NCBI GenBank assembly: GCA_002483445.1
Contig: DLHY01000119.1
Location: 328-12,638, forward strand
Origin: Blastocatellia bacterium UBA7656
GTDB lineage: Bacteria; Acidobacteriota; Blastocatellia; UBA7656
DNA length: 12,311 bases
Direction of reading: 5' to 3'
Position 1 is the first letter of the stretch; every line of letters begins with the position of its first letter. Below, piece after piece: positions 1 to 7,796 of this stretch. The notes under the pieces are model-generated. The model saw nothing but the letters and a program-made list of their open reading frames with translations. It was not told where the DNA came from and searched no databases. Position numbers and translations under genes: made by a program.

Positions 1-1
1 C

Positions 2-271
2 GCCATTGAATCCTACTCTCGTGCTGTGACCGCTTTCGACGATGCTTTGCGTGTCGCTCCCGATCTGGCTATGGCTCACACCAACAAAGGCATCGCGCTC
101 GTCAGGCTCGGTGAATTGCAAGCTGAGATGTCGAATGACACTTATAGCATCGATTGTTTAGAGAAATCGTTGGTGGAGTTTTCGCGCTCGCTCGAAATCG
201 CGCCTAACGATGGGCAGGTCAAAGCTCTGCGGGATGCAGTGCAGGAGAGGCTGTATGAGTTGAACGAGTAG
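2..271 (+). CDS. TPR-repeat protein, C-terminal fragment (5' end outside window)
   Basis: The reading frame is open from base 2 and ends at TAG 269-271, so this is the last 89 codons of a longer gene. The GTG at 26 is internal: the frame upstream of it reads AIESYSRAV, which continues the same helix pattern. The residues fit degenerate tetratricopeptide repeats. One helix pair runs from AIESYSRAVTAFDDALRVAPDLAMAHTNKG, and another contains CLEKSLVEFSRSLEIAPND, with the A/L and P spacing typical of 34-residue TPR units. TPR arrays act as protein-binding scaffolds, so no enzymatic role can be assigned from this fragment. It ends with a charged helix (KALRDAVQERLYELNE). No intrinsic terminator is visible after the stop. 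The next gene starts 132 bp downstream behind its own promoter. The TPR assignment is reasonably sure; the identity of the full protein is unknown. Confidence 0.75.
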   Translation, partial: AIESYSRAVTAFDDALRVAPDLAMAHTNKGIALVRLGELQAEMSNDTYSIDCLEKSLVEFSRSLEIAPNDGQVKALRDAVQERLYELNE

Positions 272-323
272 ACATCTCCTCGCCCGAAAATTATCTATTC
301 CATTTTTATGCTTGTTCCCGTCC

Positions 324-352
324 TTGAAAGCCGCTCACGGGGCCAGTAGAAT
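324..352 (+). promoter_or_regulatory. sigma70-like promoter of the PQQ dehydrogenase-like gene
   Basis: TTGAAA (324-329) and TAGAAT (347-352) are separated by exactly 17 bp. Both hexamers match the sigma70 consensus closely (5 of 6 each). Transcription would start near 359, leaving a leader of about 45 nt before the ATG at 404. It lies in the gap after the TPR gene, so the downstream gene is probably transcribed independently. Confidence 0.6.
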
Positions 353-403
353 CAATCCGCTAATATCATCCAATTCATTTCAGTGGAATCGAAGGAGAGA
401 CAG

Positions 404-1879
404 ATGCGCTTTGGAATTTACGCTGTGGTCTGCGCGCTCGCGCTCTTTATTTCCACGCTTGCCGCGGGCCAGCAACCGAAATCGATCGAATCTTCTGGCA
501 ATGGCCGCGCGGGTCAATCCGACTGGCCCGTGTATGGTCGCGATCTCGCCGGTTCTTTTTACAACCCTCACGAAAAGAAAATCACTCCCGCAACTGTCTC
601 GCGGCTCCGTCCCAAATGGGTATTCGAAACCGGAGGCGACGTTTCAAGTATGCCGATTGTCGTAGGCGGTGTGGTCTACTTCGGGTCGTGGGACGGCAAA
701 GAGTACGCCGTCGATGCTGAGACCGGAAAGAAAATATGGGAGTTCGATTGCGAAGTCTCTTCGCGCAGCGGCGCGGCTTATGCCGACGGGGTGCTTTACT
801 TCGGCGACATCGCGGGCCGCCTCTACGCGCTCGACGCAAAAACAGGCGCGATGAAATGGAAAGTGAAGATCGATCCTCATAAAGAAACCGTGGCGACAAG
901 CTCGCCCATTTATCACAACGGGCGCGTCTACATCGGAATATCTTCGCACGAAGAAGGCGCGATACTGAAAAATCGCAATTACGAATGCTGCACATTCCGA
1001 GGAGGAGTCGCAGCCTTCGACGCCCGCACCGGCCAGCAAGTGTGGCGTTACTACACCATACCTGAAACTCCCGCGCCGCAGGGCAAAGACAAGGCGGGCA
1101 AAACCATCCTGGGGCCTGCGGGCGGAGCCGTCTGGTCAACTGTTTCGGTTCATCCCGCGCAGAATCGCGTTTACGTCTCGACGGGCAATCAGTACACAGG
1201 CCCTGCTTCGAAGTATCCGAATGCGATAATCGCGCTCGACATGGCGACTGGCAAAGTGGTGTGGGCGAATCAGGCCACACCGGGCGACATCTGGACTTTC
1301 GATTGCCGCAACAATCCCGACTGCAAAGACCTGGATGTCGACTTCGGCGCTGTTCCTGTGACTTTCAAAGGGCCGGGTGGAAAGCGGCTCGTGGGCGCGG
1401 GGCAGAAGAGCGGATGGTTTTACGCGCTCGACGTGAAAGACGGCTCGCTGGCCTGGAAGACTCAGGTGGGCAAGGGCGGAAAATTGGGCGGAGTCGAATT
1501 CGGCAACGCGACCGATGGCGAGCGTGTCTATGCCGGCGTGTCGGATTTTCCGCGACAGGGAAACATCACCGCGCTCGACGGAGCTACGGGAAAAATTCTG
1601 TGGCAGACTCCCGCGCCCGACAAAGGCGCGAACTTCGGCCCTGTGACCGTTACAGGCACGGGCGATAATCGATTGGTGTTTGCCGGGACGAATAAGAACT
1701 TCATTCGCGCTTATGATGCGCGGGACGGAAAGATTCTCTGGGAGTTCGACACGGGCGGAGCCGTGGGCGGAGGAGCGAGCATAGTCGATGGAGTCGTCTA
1801 TGTCGGGTCGGGCTATCAGTTCCTCGGAGTGGGCAGGCCCAACAACAAGCTCTATGCTTTTTCGATAGACGGGAAGTGA
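404..1879 (+). CDS. periplasmic PQQ-dependent dehydrogenase-like beta-propeller protein (polyvinyl-alcohol-dehydrogenase type)
   Basis: The start is ATG 404 (491 aa): GGAG at 394-397 is well placed for it, while the in-frame GTG at 383 would only prepend seven charged residues to the signal peptide. Residues 1 to about 24 form a Sec signal peptide (MRFGIYAVVCALALFISTLAAG). The rest is a repeated propeller motif of the type VYFGSWDGKEYAVDAETGKKIWEF, seen about six or seven times. This is the PQQ-enzyme blade signature with A-x-D-x-x-T-G-K-x-x-W. C195-C196 in ECCTFRGG is an adjacent cysteine pair of the kind that forms the vicinal disulfide over PQQ in quinoprotein alcohol dehydrogenases. The segment DIWTFDCRNNPDC also resembles PVA-dehydrogenase-like proteins. 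No cytochrome c CXXCH domain is present, so electrons would have to go to a separate acceptor. The family call is good; the substrate is unknown. Confidence 0.85.
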   Translation: MRFGIYAVVCALALFISTLAAGQQPKSIESSGNGRAGQSDWPVYGRDLAGSFYNPHEKKITPATVSRLRPKWVFETGGDVSSMPIVVGGVVYFGSWDGKEYAVDAETGKKIWEFDCEVSSRSGAAYADGVLYFGDIAGRLYALDAKTGAMKWKVKIDPHKETVATSSPIYHNGRVYIGISSHEEGAILKNRNYECCTFRGGVAAFDARTGQQVWRYYTIPETPAPQGKDKAGKTILGPAGGAVWSTVSVHPAQNRVYVSTGNQYTGPASKYPNAIIALDMATGKVVWANQATPGDIWTFDCRNNPDCKDLDVDFGAVPVTFKGPGGKRLVGAGQKSGWFYALDVKDGSLAWKTQVGKGGKLGGVEFGNATDGERVYAGVSDFPRQGNITALDGATGKILWQTPAPDKGANFGPVTVTGTGDNRLVFAGTNKNFIRAYDARDGKILWEFDTGGAVGGGASIVDGVVYVGSGYQFLGVGRPNNKLYAFSIDGK

Positions 1880-1981
1880 GCGGAAAGCCGTCACACTTGA
1901 ATTGACATCCCGGCGACGGCTTCTGTTTTGCCTTTTCACTTTTCGCCCCAACTGATTGAAGATCGATTCAGGAAAACATAG

Positions 1982-2025
1982 AACAGCCGCAGAGAATATG
2001 CTTTCTCTGGCTGTTTTCATTTTTC
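1982..2025 (+). terminator. intrinsic terminator after the PQQ dehydrogenase-like gene
   Basis: AACAGCC plus AGAGAA (1982-1996) pairs with TTCTCT plus GGCTGTT (2003-2015), with a 2-nt GC bulge and a 6-nt loop. A T-rich tract follows (2014-2025, interrupted by CA). It lies about 100 bp after the stop at 1879 and isolates this unit from the receptor gene downstream. Confidence 0.75.
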
Positions 2026-2047
2026 GGGTGAGATAGCTCATATTTTT

Positions 2048-2068
2048 CTTGCCATACTGACTGGCAAG
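2048..2068 (+). promoter_or_regulatory. operator-like palindrome overlapping the receptor promoter
   Basis: CTTGCCA (2048-2054) and TGGCAAG (2062-2068) form a perfect 7-bp inverted repeat with a 7-nt spacer. It covers the -35 box and most of the spacer. Its size and placement suit a dimeric repressor site. No cognate regulator gene lies in the window, so this is inference from geometry. Confidence 0.4.
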
Positions 2069-2077
2069 CAATAATAT
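2049..2077 (+). promoter_or_regulatory. sigma70-like promoter of the TonB-dependent receptor gene
   Basis: TTGCCA (2049-2054), a 17-bp spacer and TAATAT (2072-2077) fit a sigma70 promoter. It lies just after the preceding terminator. A start near 2084 would give a leader of about 240 nt before the ATG at 2326. No recognised riboswitch was identified in that leader. Confidence 0.5.
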
Positions 2078-2325
2078 TCGGATCGAAGCTGAGGATTCAG
2101 GCTTGAGCAATCGACAACATCCCGGCTTTTTCAAAGAAACTAACCGAGATTCAGTAAAACGTTTTTCCGAAGCGACTATCTAAGGATGAGTTGAAGCGCC
2201 CTGGATTCAGCCCCTATCGCATAGCAAAAAAGGTGCCTCGTTGAAGTATGTTTGATTTCAGCCCTCCATCCGTCGTGTCTGGTGTGCCTGACTCGGCGTT
2301 TAAGGCTGCGTTGAGGAGAACTGAC

Positions 2326-5300
2326 ATGAAAAGAAACAAATTCAGGAGGATCGTCGCATCGATCCTGATAGCAAGCGTTATGCTTGTGATTCCCGCATTC
2401 GGGCAGGCGACGACCGGAGACATAACCGGTCGCATCGTCGATTCGCAGGGGAACGTGGTGACAAGCGCCACTGTTACTGCGCGCAATGACGCAACCGGAT
2501 TGACCCGTTCGGCAAGAACCAATGACAATGGCGATTACACTCTCGCTCAGTTGCCTCCGGGAGTCTATGAAGTCACGGTTGAAGCTTCGGGTTTCAGCAA
2601 ACTCGTTCAAAAAGATTTTCACGTAAACGTCGGCACGAAACAGACGCTCAACTTCGACCTTAAACCGGGTGGCGTTACTGAAACCGTCGAGGTGGCGAGC
2701 GGCGCGCAGTTGATAGAAACCACCAAATCCGAAATCGGCGGCGTCGTCACCCCCGCGGAGGTTCAAAACCTGCCGCTTCTCAATCGCACGTTCGCCGCTT
2801 TGTCGGTAATCATGCCCGAGGCGCGGCCCGTAGGGAACTTCGACCCCACGAAGACCCGCATAGGAAATTTCGCTATGAACGGAGGCGACGGTCGTCAGCT
2901 TGATGTCAACGTCGACGGCGGCGACAACAAGGATAACGTCGTTGGAAGCCTCCTTCAGAATTTCGCCTACGAAGGCATTCAGGAATTTCAGGTGCTTCAG
3001 CATCGCTGGTCGGCTGAGAGCGGTCGCTCGGTCGGCGGCGTGATCAACGTAATCACCAAGTCCGGCTCGAACGATCTTCACGGCTCGTTCTTCTCGAACT
3101 TCCGCGATGAGGCTCTGCGCACAAAGGATTTCTTCGAGAATCAAAGAGACGAATTCAACCGCGTTGGCGGATTGCCCGAAACGAAAAAATCCGAGTTCAG
3201 CCGTCAGGAGATAGGCGGCTCGATTGGCGGGCGCATAATGCAAGACAGGCTTTTCTATTTCGGCACCTTCGAGCGGTTCCGCGAGCGACAGAACAATCTG
3301 GTTCCTGCAAACGCCCTCGCGCAGCTTTCAGCCATTCCGGGAATCACCGCCGCCCCTGAAATTCCCACGCCTTATGACGACTACCTGTTTACGACGAAAG
3401 TCGATCATCGCATCAACGACAAGCAGTCGATGTTTTATCGCTTCTCGTTCCAGGACAACGCTTCGCCCAACGATCAGATAGGCGTGCCTGCCACCGCCGA
3501 TCCGACAGGCGGCAACACGAATGACAACCGCCTCTACAGCTTCGTGGCCAATCACACATGGTCGATAGGCACCACGAAACTCAATTCGTTTTCGTTCCAC
3601 TTTCAGGATTTCAAGAATGAAATTCTGGGAATCACCGATGCGCCCAACCTGACTTTCCCGACCGTCACATCGGGCAAGAACGTCAACGTGCCGCAGGCGA
3701 CTCTTGAGAAGAAGTATCAGTTCCGCGACGATTTCTCGTGGAACAAAGGCGCGCACAATCTGAAGTTCGGAACCAACTACATCTACACCAAGCTCGACGG
3801 TTTCTTCTTCTTCGGCGCCCAAGGGTACGCGATAACTTTCTTCGACGACCCGCTGACGATCAAAAACAATCTCAACGGAAATTACCCGCAGGGCTTCGCC
3901 ACGCGGGGCGCGGTGCGTCAGGTCACGTTCTCAGACGGAAGAGGCGATCACACACAGACAGTCAATCAGCTTGCGTTTTACTTTCAGGACGACTGGAAGC
4001 TCTCTTCGCGGCTCACTCTCAACCTCGGCCTGCGATGGGACGCAAACATCGGCAATCTGGTCGATCAGACCAATAACCGGACGATACTCATACTTAAGAG
4101 ACTCGATCATCCTTTGGCCCGCGCGATCACTCAGGACGCCGACAGGCTGTCGCGCGAGACTCCGAACTTCAATGAGTATCAGCCGCGCATCGGATTCGCT
4201 TACGACCCCAAGGGCGACGGGCGAATGGTGATTCGCGGAGGCTATGGAATCTTCTACGATCAACTCTTCCAGAACCTCACGCTGTTTTCGCTGACCCAGA
4301 CCAATCCGGAGATTTACCAGACCATACTGAGCCTGACCAACAACACGGTCGGCAACGGGCAGTTGGCGAATTTCCGATTCGGCGTAGACCCGCTCCCGAC
4401 GCCTCCGCCTGGAACCACTTTCACCGATCTTGCAGTCGGCGGCTTCGGTCGCATCAATGACCCGGATGCCAGCGAGCCTTACGTGCAGAAGTTCTCCATA
4501 GGATTCCAGAAAACCATCGGCCAGAACTTCGTGCTTTCGAGCGATTATGTCCACACGCTCGGTCTTCACGAATCGCGCGTACAAGTCATCAATCCGCGCA
4601 TCCGCGAAATCTGCGATCCGACCTTCCCCGGCTCTACCCCCAACTCTTCACAGTGCGTGAGAGGGGCCAACAGCCGTGTTTTTGATCGCGCATTCGTAAA
4701 CGCCGGACTGCCTGCCAATCGACTTGAGCAGATCAATATGATCGGGACGACCAACCGTTCGCTCTTCGACAGTTGGACGACGCAGTTTCGCGGGCGCATC
4801 AATCGCATGTCGTTCTCGGTCAGCTACGTGCTTGCAAGCTCGCGCTCGTGGGGCGGGCAGCCGGTCGCTTCCTACAGCGGCAACGGCATCGCAATCTCGC
4901 CTGACAATCAATTCAATCCGGAAGAGTTCGGCCCGACGCGAATAGACGAGCGTCATCGCATTGTTGCAAGCGGCGTGTTCGACATGCCGTGGGGCATTCA
5001 GCTTGCGCCGATACTGCAACTGGCAAGCTCGCGTCCTTACTCGCTCAATGCCGGACTTGACCTTGACGGCGACGGGCTGGCCACGGTTGATCGATTGTGC
5101 CAAGGGACTGACGCGCGCGCGGTTCTCAATGCTCTGGTCAGCGGAACGCCGCTTCCCGCCGGAGCGCGCAGCCCCGGATGTCGTCAACTTCAAGTCAACA
5201 GCCAGCGCAAGGGATTCGTCGTCGATGCCAACGGCAACATAGAAGAGCGCAGCGGGCGCTACTTCAACGTCGATCTGCGCGTGGCCAAAACCTTCAAGAT

Positions 5301-5505
5301 AGGCGAGAGATTCCGCATCAAGGGTTATGCGGATTTCTACAACCTGTTCGATGCGGAGAACATTTCATTCGCCAGCCGGACGGGACTCAGCAGTGCGGCA
5401 TCGAGAACCGGATTCGTGCAGCCGGTTTCGCTCTACGGGCCGGGATTCGGCCCCCCCGTAGGCCGTCCGCTGACGGTTCAACTCGGCGCGCGTGTTGATT
5501 TCTAA
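2326..5505 (+). CDS. Oar-like TonB-dependent outer-membrane receptor
   Basis: The start is ATG 2326 (1059 aa): GAGGAG precedes it at 2313-2318 and a proper signal peptide follows (MKRNKFRRIVASILIASVMLVIPAFG, cleavage near 26). The in-frame ATG at 2248 would bury that signal, so it was not used. Residues about 28-110 are a carboxypeptidase-regulatory-like beta-sandwich (GDITGRIVDSQGNVV, TNDNGDYTLAQLPPGVYEV). A plug domain follows at about 125-270, including SVGGVINVITKSGSNDLHGSFF. The remainder is a long outer-membrane barrel rich in alternating aromatic strands (FKFGTNY-like, LNLGLRWD, QPRIGFAYDP) and ending in the aromatic strand VQLGARVDF. This architecture is typical of the large Oar-like receptor families of Acidobacteriota, thought to import oligosaccharides or peptides; the ligand here is unknown. 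No clear TonB box was seen. It sits between its own promoter and terminator. Confidence 0.9.
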   Translation: MKRNKFRRIVASILIASVMLVIPAFGQATTGDITGRIVDSQGNVVTSATVTARNDATGLTRSARTNDNGDYTLAQLPPGVYEVTVEASGFSKLVQKDFHVNVGTKQTLNFDLKPGGVTETVEVASGAQLIETTKSEIGGVVTPAEVQNLPLLNRTFAALSVIMPEARPVGNFDPTKTRIGNFAMNGGDGRQLDVNVDGGDNKDNVVGSLLQNFAYEGIQEFQVLQHRWSAESGRSVGGVINVITKSGSNDLHGSFFSNFRDEALRTKDFFENQRDEFNRVGGLPETKKSEFSRQEIGGSIGGRIMQDRLFYFGTFERFRERQNNLVPANALAQLSAIPGITAAPEIPTPYDDYLFTTKVDHRINDKQSMFYRFSFQDNASPNDQIGVPATADPTGGNTNDNRLYSFVANHTWSIGTTKLNSFSFHFQDFKNEILGITDAPNLTFPTVTSGKNVNVPQATLEKKYQFRDDFSWNKGAHNLKFGTNYIYTKLDGFFFFGAQGYAITFFDDPLTIKNNLNGNYPQGFATRGAVRQVTFSDGRGDHTQTVNQLAFYFQDDWKLSSRLTLNLGLRWDANIGNLVDQTNNRTILILKRLDHPLARAITQDADRLSRETPNFNEYQPRIGFAYDPKGDGRMVIRGGYGIFYDQLFQNLTLFSLTQTNPEIYQTILSLTNNTVGNGQLANFRFGVDPLPTPPPGTTFTDLAVGGFGRINDPDASEPYVQKFSIGFQKTIGQNFVLSSDYVHTLGLHESRVQVINPRIREICDPTFPGSTPNSSQCVRGANSRVFDRAFVNAGLPANRLEQINMIGTTNRSLFDSWTTQFRGRINRMSFSVSYVLASSRSWGGQPVASYSGNGIAISPDNQFNPEEFGPTRIDERHRIVASGVFDMPWGIQLAPILQLASSRPYSLNAGLDLDGDGLATVDRLCQGTDARAVLNALVSGTPLPAGARSPGCRQLQVNSQRKGFVVDANGNIEERSGRYFNVDLRVAKTFKIGERFRIKGYADFYNLFDAENISFASRTGLSSAASRTGFVQPVSLYGPGFGPPVGRPLTVQLGARVDF

Positions 5506-5529
5506 TCAATCAGCGCAAGGCTGAATTAC

Positions 5530-5569
5530 AAGAGGCGTCGGGCGCAGGTCCGATGCCTCTTATTTTTTT
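5530..5569 (+). terminator. strong intrinsic terminator after the receptor gene
   Basis: A 12-bp stem, AAGAGGCGTCGG (5530-5541) with CCGATGCCTCTT (5550-5561), contains one G-T pair and an 8-nt loop. T7 follows at 5563-5569. It begins 25 bp after the receptor stop codon. Confidence 0.9.
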
Positions 5570-5640
5570 ACGCCGAGTTGCCCGCCGCTTTGTTTGGTCA
5601 TAAACTCAAATTTAGACCGCCGAAGCGCGAGCGTATACTT

Positions 5641-5901
5641 ATGTCAGAATCACAAAGGCTAAGGATAGACATTGATCGCCCTGAAAGTGGTTGGCTGAAA
5701 GTTGAGATGAACTCTGGCGATCAGAAATATGGCTTCTACCCATCGCACGTACCTTATGACTCAGTCAGCGAATTAGTTAATGCCTTGCTAAAAATCCTCG
5801 ATGCCTACGATAAGGCTATGGTTCGGCTGATGGGGAAGCCATCGAGCGAAAGCCAAAGTTCATTCAAGCGGTGGCTGGAGAAGCGCGCAGCGGTGAGTTG
5901 A
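5641..5901 (+). CDS. small hypothetical protein (86 aa)
   Basis: I do not recognise the family with certainty. The start is taken at ATG 5641 (MSESQRLRIDIDRPESGWLKVEM); the frame is also open from TTG 5578, but that extension is basic and unconvincing, and no good ribosome-binding site is visible for either. A predicted beta-strand region (LRIDID, GWLKVEM, KYGFYPSHVPYDS) is followed by an amphipathic helix (VSELVNALLKILDAYDKAMVRLM) and a polar tail. This layout recalls small immunity-like or DUF proteins of the form GW-x-V-x(n)-L-x-x-L-L-x-x-L, but that is only a resemblance. The C-terminal tail may be altered by a frameshift: another frame just past the end reads ELIGGRAEYWLK before TAA. It stands alone between the receptor terminator and a palindromic repeat element, with no visible operon partner. 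Confidence 0.5.
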   Translation: MSESQRLRIDIDRPESGWLKVEMNSGDQKYGFYPSHVPYDSVSELVNALLKILDAYDKAMVRLMGKPSSESQSSFKRWLEKRAAVS

Positions 5902-5970
5902 TCGGGGGCCGCGCTGAATACTGGCTGAAGTAATGCGTCAGTTATGGGAGGAAGAAACAAAGGTGCAGAC

Positions 5971-6123
5971 CCTCTCATTAACACCCTGCTTCAGCGGGGT
6001 GAATCGCGACTGGATGAGTGCCTTTAACCGTTTCAACGGTTTGGCCTCTCGAAAACGGTTGAAACCGTTGGGGAGATCGTCGCGCCGCTACCCACCTCGA
6101 TGAATCGAGGTGTTAATGAGAGG
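5971..6123. repeat. 153-bp palindromic repeat element (BIME/MITE-like)
   Basis: The ends are a perfect 15-bp inverted repeat: CCTCTCATTAACACC (5971-5985) and its complement (6109-6123). Inside each end is an 8-bp hairpin. The left one (5982-6001) has loop TTCA; the right one (6093-6112) has loop TGAA, the complement. At the centre are AACCGTTTCAACGGTTT (6026-6042) and AAACGGTTGAAACCGTT (6053-6069). Each can fold on itself, or they can pair with each other with two mismatches. There is no coding potential. The nested design suggests a mobile or dispersed palindromic element; copy number cannot be judged from one window. It fills most of the non-coding stretch 5902-6206. Confidence 0.75.
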
Positions 6124-6183
6124 CGCACACTCTCGCCATAGGTGATACATTCCCGGATCAGCAAACGATCCCAAAAGCACTTT

Positions 6184-6217
6184 CACCCCTGCACCTCTTC
6201 ACCTCTTCATCTTTCAC
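6184..6217. repeat. short pyrimidine-rich tandem repeat at the 3' end of the M28 gene
   Basis: Tandem copies of a CACCTCTT-type unit (CACCTCTT CACCTCTT CATCTTT CAC, starting with a degenerate CACCCCTG) cross the M28 stop codon (6207-6209). All purines are on the coding strand. No terminator hairpin was seen here for the minus-strand gene. Confidence 0.4.
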
Positions 6218-7589
6218 GTCGCGCCGGTCGAGGGTAAACCGCTACGCTCGCGTTGCCATCTTTATCTACGGCCTGAACGCCGAACAGATAATTATCCTTC
6301 GAGATTTTCTTGAGCGTGTATCGCGTGACATTGCCAACAGAAATTTTATTCTGCCAGAAAGGCGCGGTCGTCTCTCGCCATACTATCTGATAGCCCGCGA
6401 TGTCAGGCTCTTTGTTGGCGTCCCATTTGATCGTCGTATCATTTTCGAGTCTCAGTTCCATCTGAACATTCGTGGGCGCGGCGGGCGCGAGCGCGAGGCT
6501 CGCCAGTGCGACGGCGTTTATGCGCGTCACCTGAGCCACGTAATTGAAATCTACAAACTCAGGCAGGTCGCCATACTGAATGCCGTTTTCCTTGCGCACG
6601 TTTTGATGCTGACGGCGATAGTCTTCATTAGGCTCGGTCATTCGCACCGCCGCGAATCCCCGCTCAAGAAAAGGCGAATGATCGCCTCCGCGAAGATATC
6701 TGTCCTTGCGATAAATAACCGTGACTTTCATCTGCGACACATACCGCTCGCCGATCTCTTTTATGTAGCGCGCAAGCTGGCGGGTCGGGCCGTCGTTTTC
6801 TCCGCCTGTTTGCACAAGCGCGCGCCACTCGTCGGTCATCTCGCGCGCGGGAGGCACGCCTTCGGCAAAGAGCCGCACGTGAGTGTTATCCACTGTCCCG
6901 TCTTCAGCGCGAGAGTTGCCGATTATATCATTGGTGATCATCCCGGCGACGTTGAGCTTTTTCTGACGGGCCATCTCGGCCCAGTGCGTCGAGCCGTTGA
7001 GTCCCTGCTCCTCTGCGGCGACGGCCATAAAAACGAGCGTCGCGTCGAACTGATATTTCGACATCACGCGCGCCATCTCCATAACAGCGGCTGTGCCTGA
7101 AGCGTCGTCATTGGCTCCAGGAGCCGCATTCGTGGCATCCATACCATCAGAAGCGCGCGAATCGTAATGGCCGCTCACGACATAGATTCGGTCTTTCGAT
7201 TCCGCCTGCGCGCCAGCTAGAGTGGCGACTACGTTGACGATCTGCGTAGGCTTGGGGATGCGCCCGCCTGCGGGTTGAGTGAACTCATCGAATTCGACCT
7301 GAAGCCGCCCGCCCGCGTCTTTGCTGTATCGTTCGAATTCGGATTTGATCCATCGTCGAGCCGCGCCAATCCCCACCGTCTCGCTTTCAGTCTCCGAGAG
7401 CGTATGCCGCGTGTGAAAGCTGGCGAGCTTTCTAATGATCGCTTCGATATTAGCGGCGGAGATTTCGCGGGCGATTTTTTGAATCACGGGATTCGGCGCG
7501 CTGCGCGGCGCAGCAGGTTTATCGTCTTGCGCAAAAGGGACGTAAGCGAGCAGAGAAACCACGGCGAAAATCATAACCGCTTTCTTCAT
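6207..7589 (-). CDS. secreted M28-family zinc aminopeptidase with C-terminal FnIII domain
   Basis: The start is ATG 7587-7589 (460 aa), preceded by AGAGG; the longer frame to 7649 only adds a polar stretch before the signal peptide. Residues 1-20 are a signal peptide (MKKAVMIFAVVSLLAYVPFA). The M28 zinc-binding residues appear in order: H141 and D143 in SGHYDS, D161 in GANDDASG, E193-E194 in AVAAEEQGLNGS, D221 in NDIIGNS, and H304 in GGDHSPF. This is the full co-catalytic two-zinc set, so an active aminopeptidase or carboxypeptidase-type exopeptidase is expected in the periplasm or outside the cell. Residues from about 370 form a fibronectin type III domain (APTNVQMELRLENDTTIKWD to YLFGVQAVDKDGNAS), probably for substrate or surface binding. 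It lies 206 bp downstream of, and in the same direction as, the Ig-like repeat gene. Exact substrate specificity is unknown. Confidence 0.92.
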   Translation of the reverse strand: MKKAVMIFAVVSLLAYVPFAQDDKPAAPRSAPNPVIQKIAREISAANIEAIIRKLASFHTRHTLSETESETVGIGAARRWIKSEFERYSKDAGGRLQVEFDEFTQPAGGRIPKPTQIVNVVATLAGAQAESKDRIYVVSGHYDSRASDGMDATNAAPGANDDASGTAAVMEMARVMSKYQFDATLVFMAVAAEEQGLNGSTHWAEMARQKKLNVAGMITNDIIGNSRAEDGTVDNTHVRLFAEGVPPAREMTDEWRALVQTGGENDGPTRQLARYIKEIGERYVSQMKVTVIYRKDRYLRGGDHSPFLERGFAAVRMTEPNEDYRRQHQNVRKENGIQYGDLPEFVDFNYVAQVTRINAVALASLALAPAAPTNVQMELRLENDTTIKWDANKEPDIAGYQIVWRETTAPFWQNKISVGNVTRYTLKKISKDNYLFGVQAVDKDGNASVAVYPRPARRER

Positions 7590-7644
7590 CAGCGAACCTC
7601 TTCGATCAATCTTGCTGCTCCACTGAGACAGCCCTCGAAAGTCA

Positions 7645-7796
7645 TTCAATAGTCAGAGAGTCCTTTCAATAGTCAGAGAGTCCTGAGAGTCTATCGAGTC
7701 CAGAGACTCCTTTCAATAGTCTTTCGAAAGTCTTGAGAGTCGGAATATTCCCGGACTCCCCAGACTCTCAAGACTCTACAGACGGACTCGATAGAC
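7645..7796. repeat. GANTC-rich nested repeat cluster between two minus-strand genes
   Basis: TTCAATAGTCAGAGAGTCC occurs twice in tandem (7645-7663, 7665-7683), with a partial third copy at 7712-7721. A perfect 13-bp inverted repeat (7689-7701 with 7784-7796) encloses another perfect 13-bp inverted repeat (AGTCTTGAGAGTC 7729-7741 with 7763-7775). Two 10-bp palindromes also occur: CTTTCGAAAG (7721-7730) and GGAATATTCC (7742-7751). Ten GANTC pentamers fall within 7658-7789. The outer repeat touches the TAG stop of the upstream gene. It fills most of the 206-bp spacer and could act as terminator/attenuator or be a dispersed repeat. Confidence 0.75.

Noticed and set aside
1136..2134. Long minus-strand open frame opposite the PQQ dehydrogenase-like gene
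   Set aside because: Its translation is low-complexity and Arg/Ser/Ala-rich with no domain, and it runs across the terminator. The plus-strand gene has a signal peptide, blade motifs and a ribosome site.
2176..3243. Long minus-strand open frame opposite the receptor gene
   Set aside because: It arises from codon bias of the strong plus-strand gene, spans that gene's start region, and has no recognisable motif.
7645..7796. CRISPR array
   Set aside because: The tandem copies are too few, adjacent without spacers of constant length, and dominated by nested inverted repeats.
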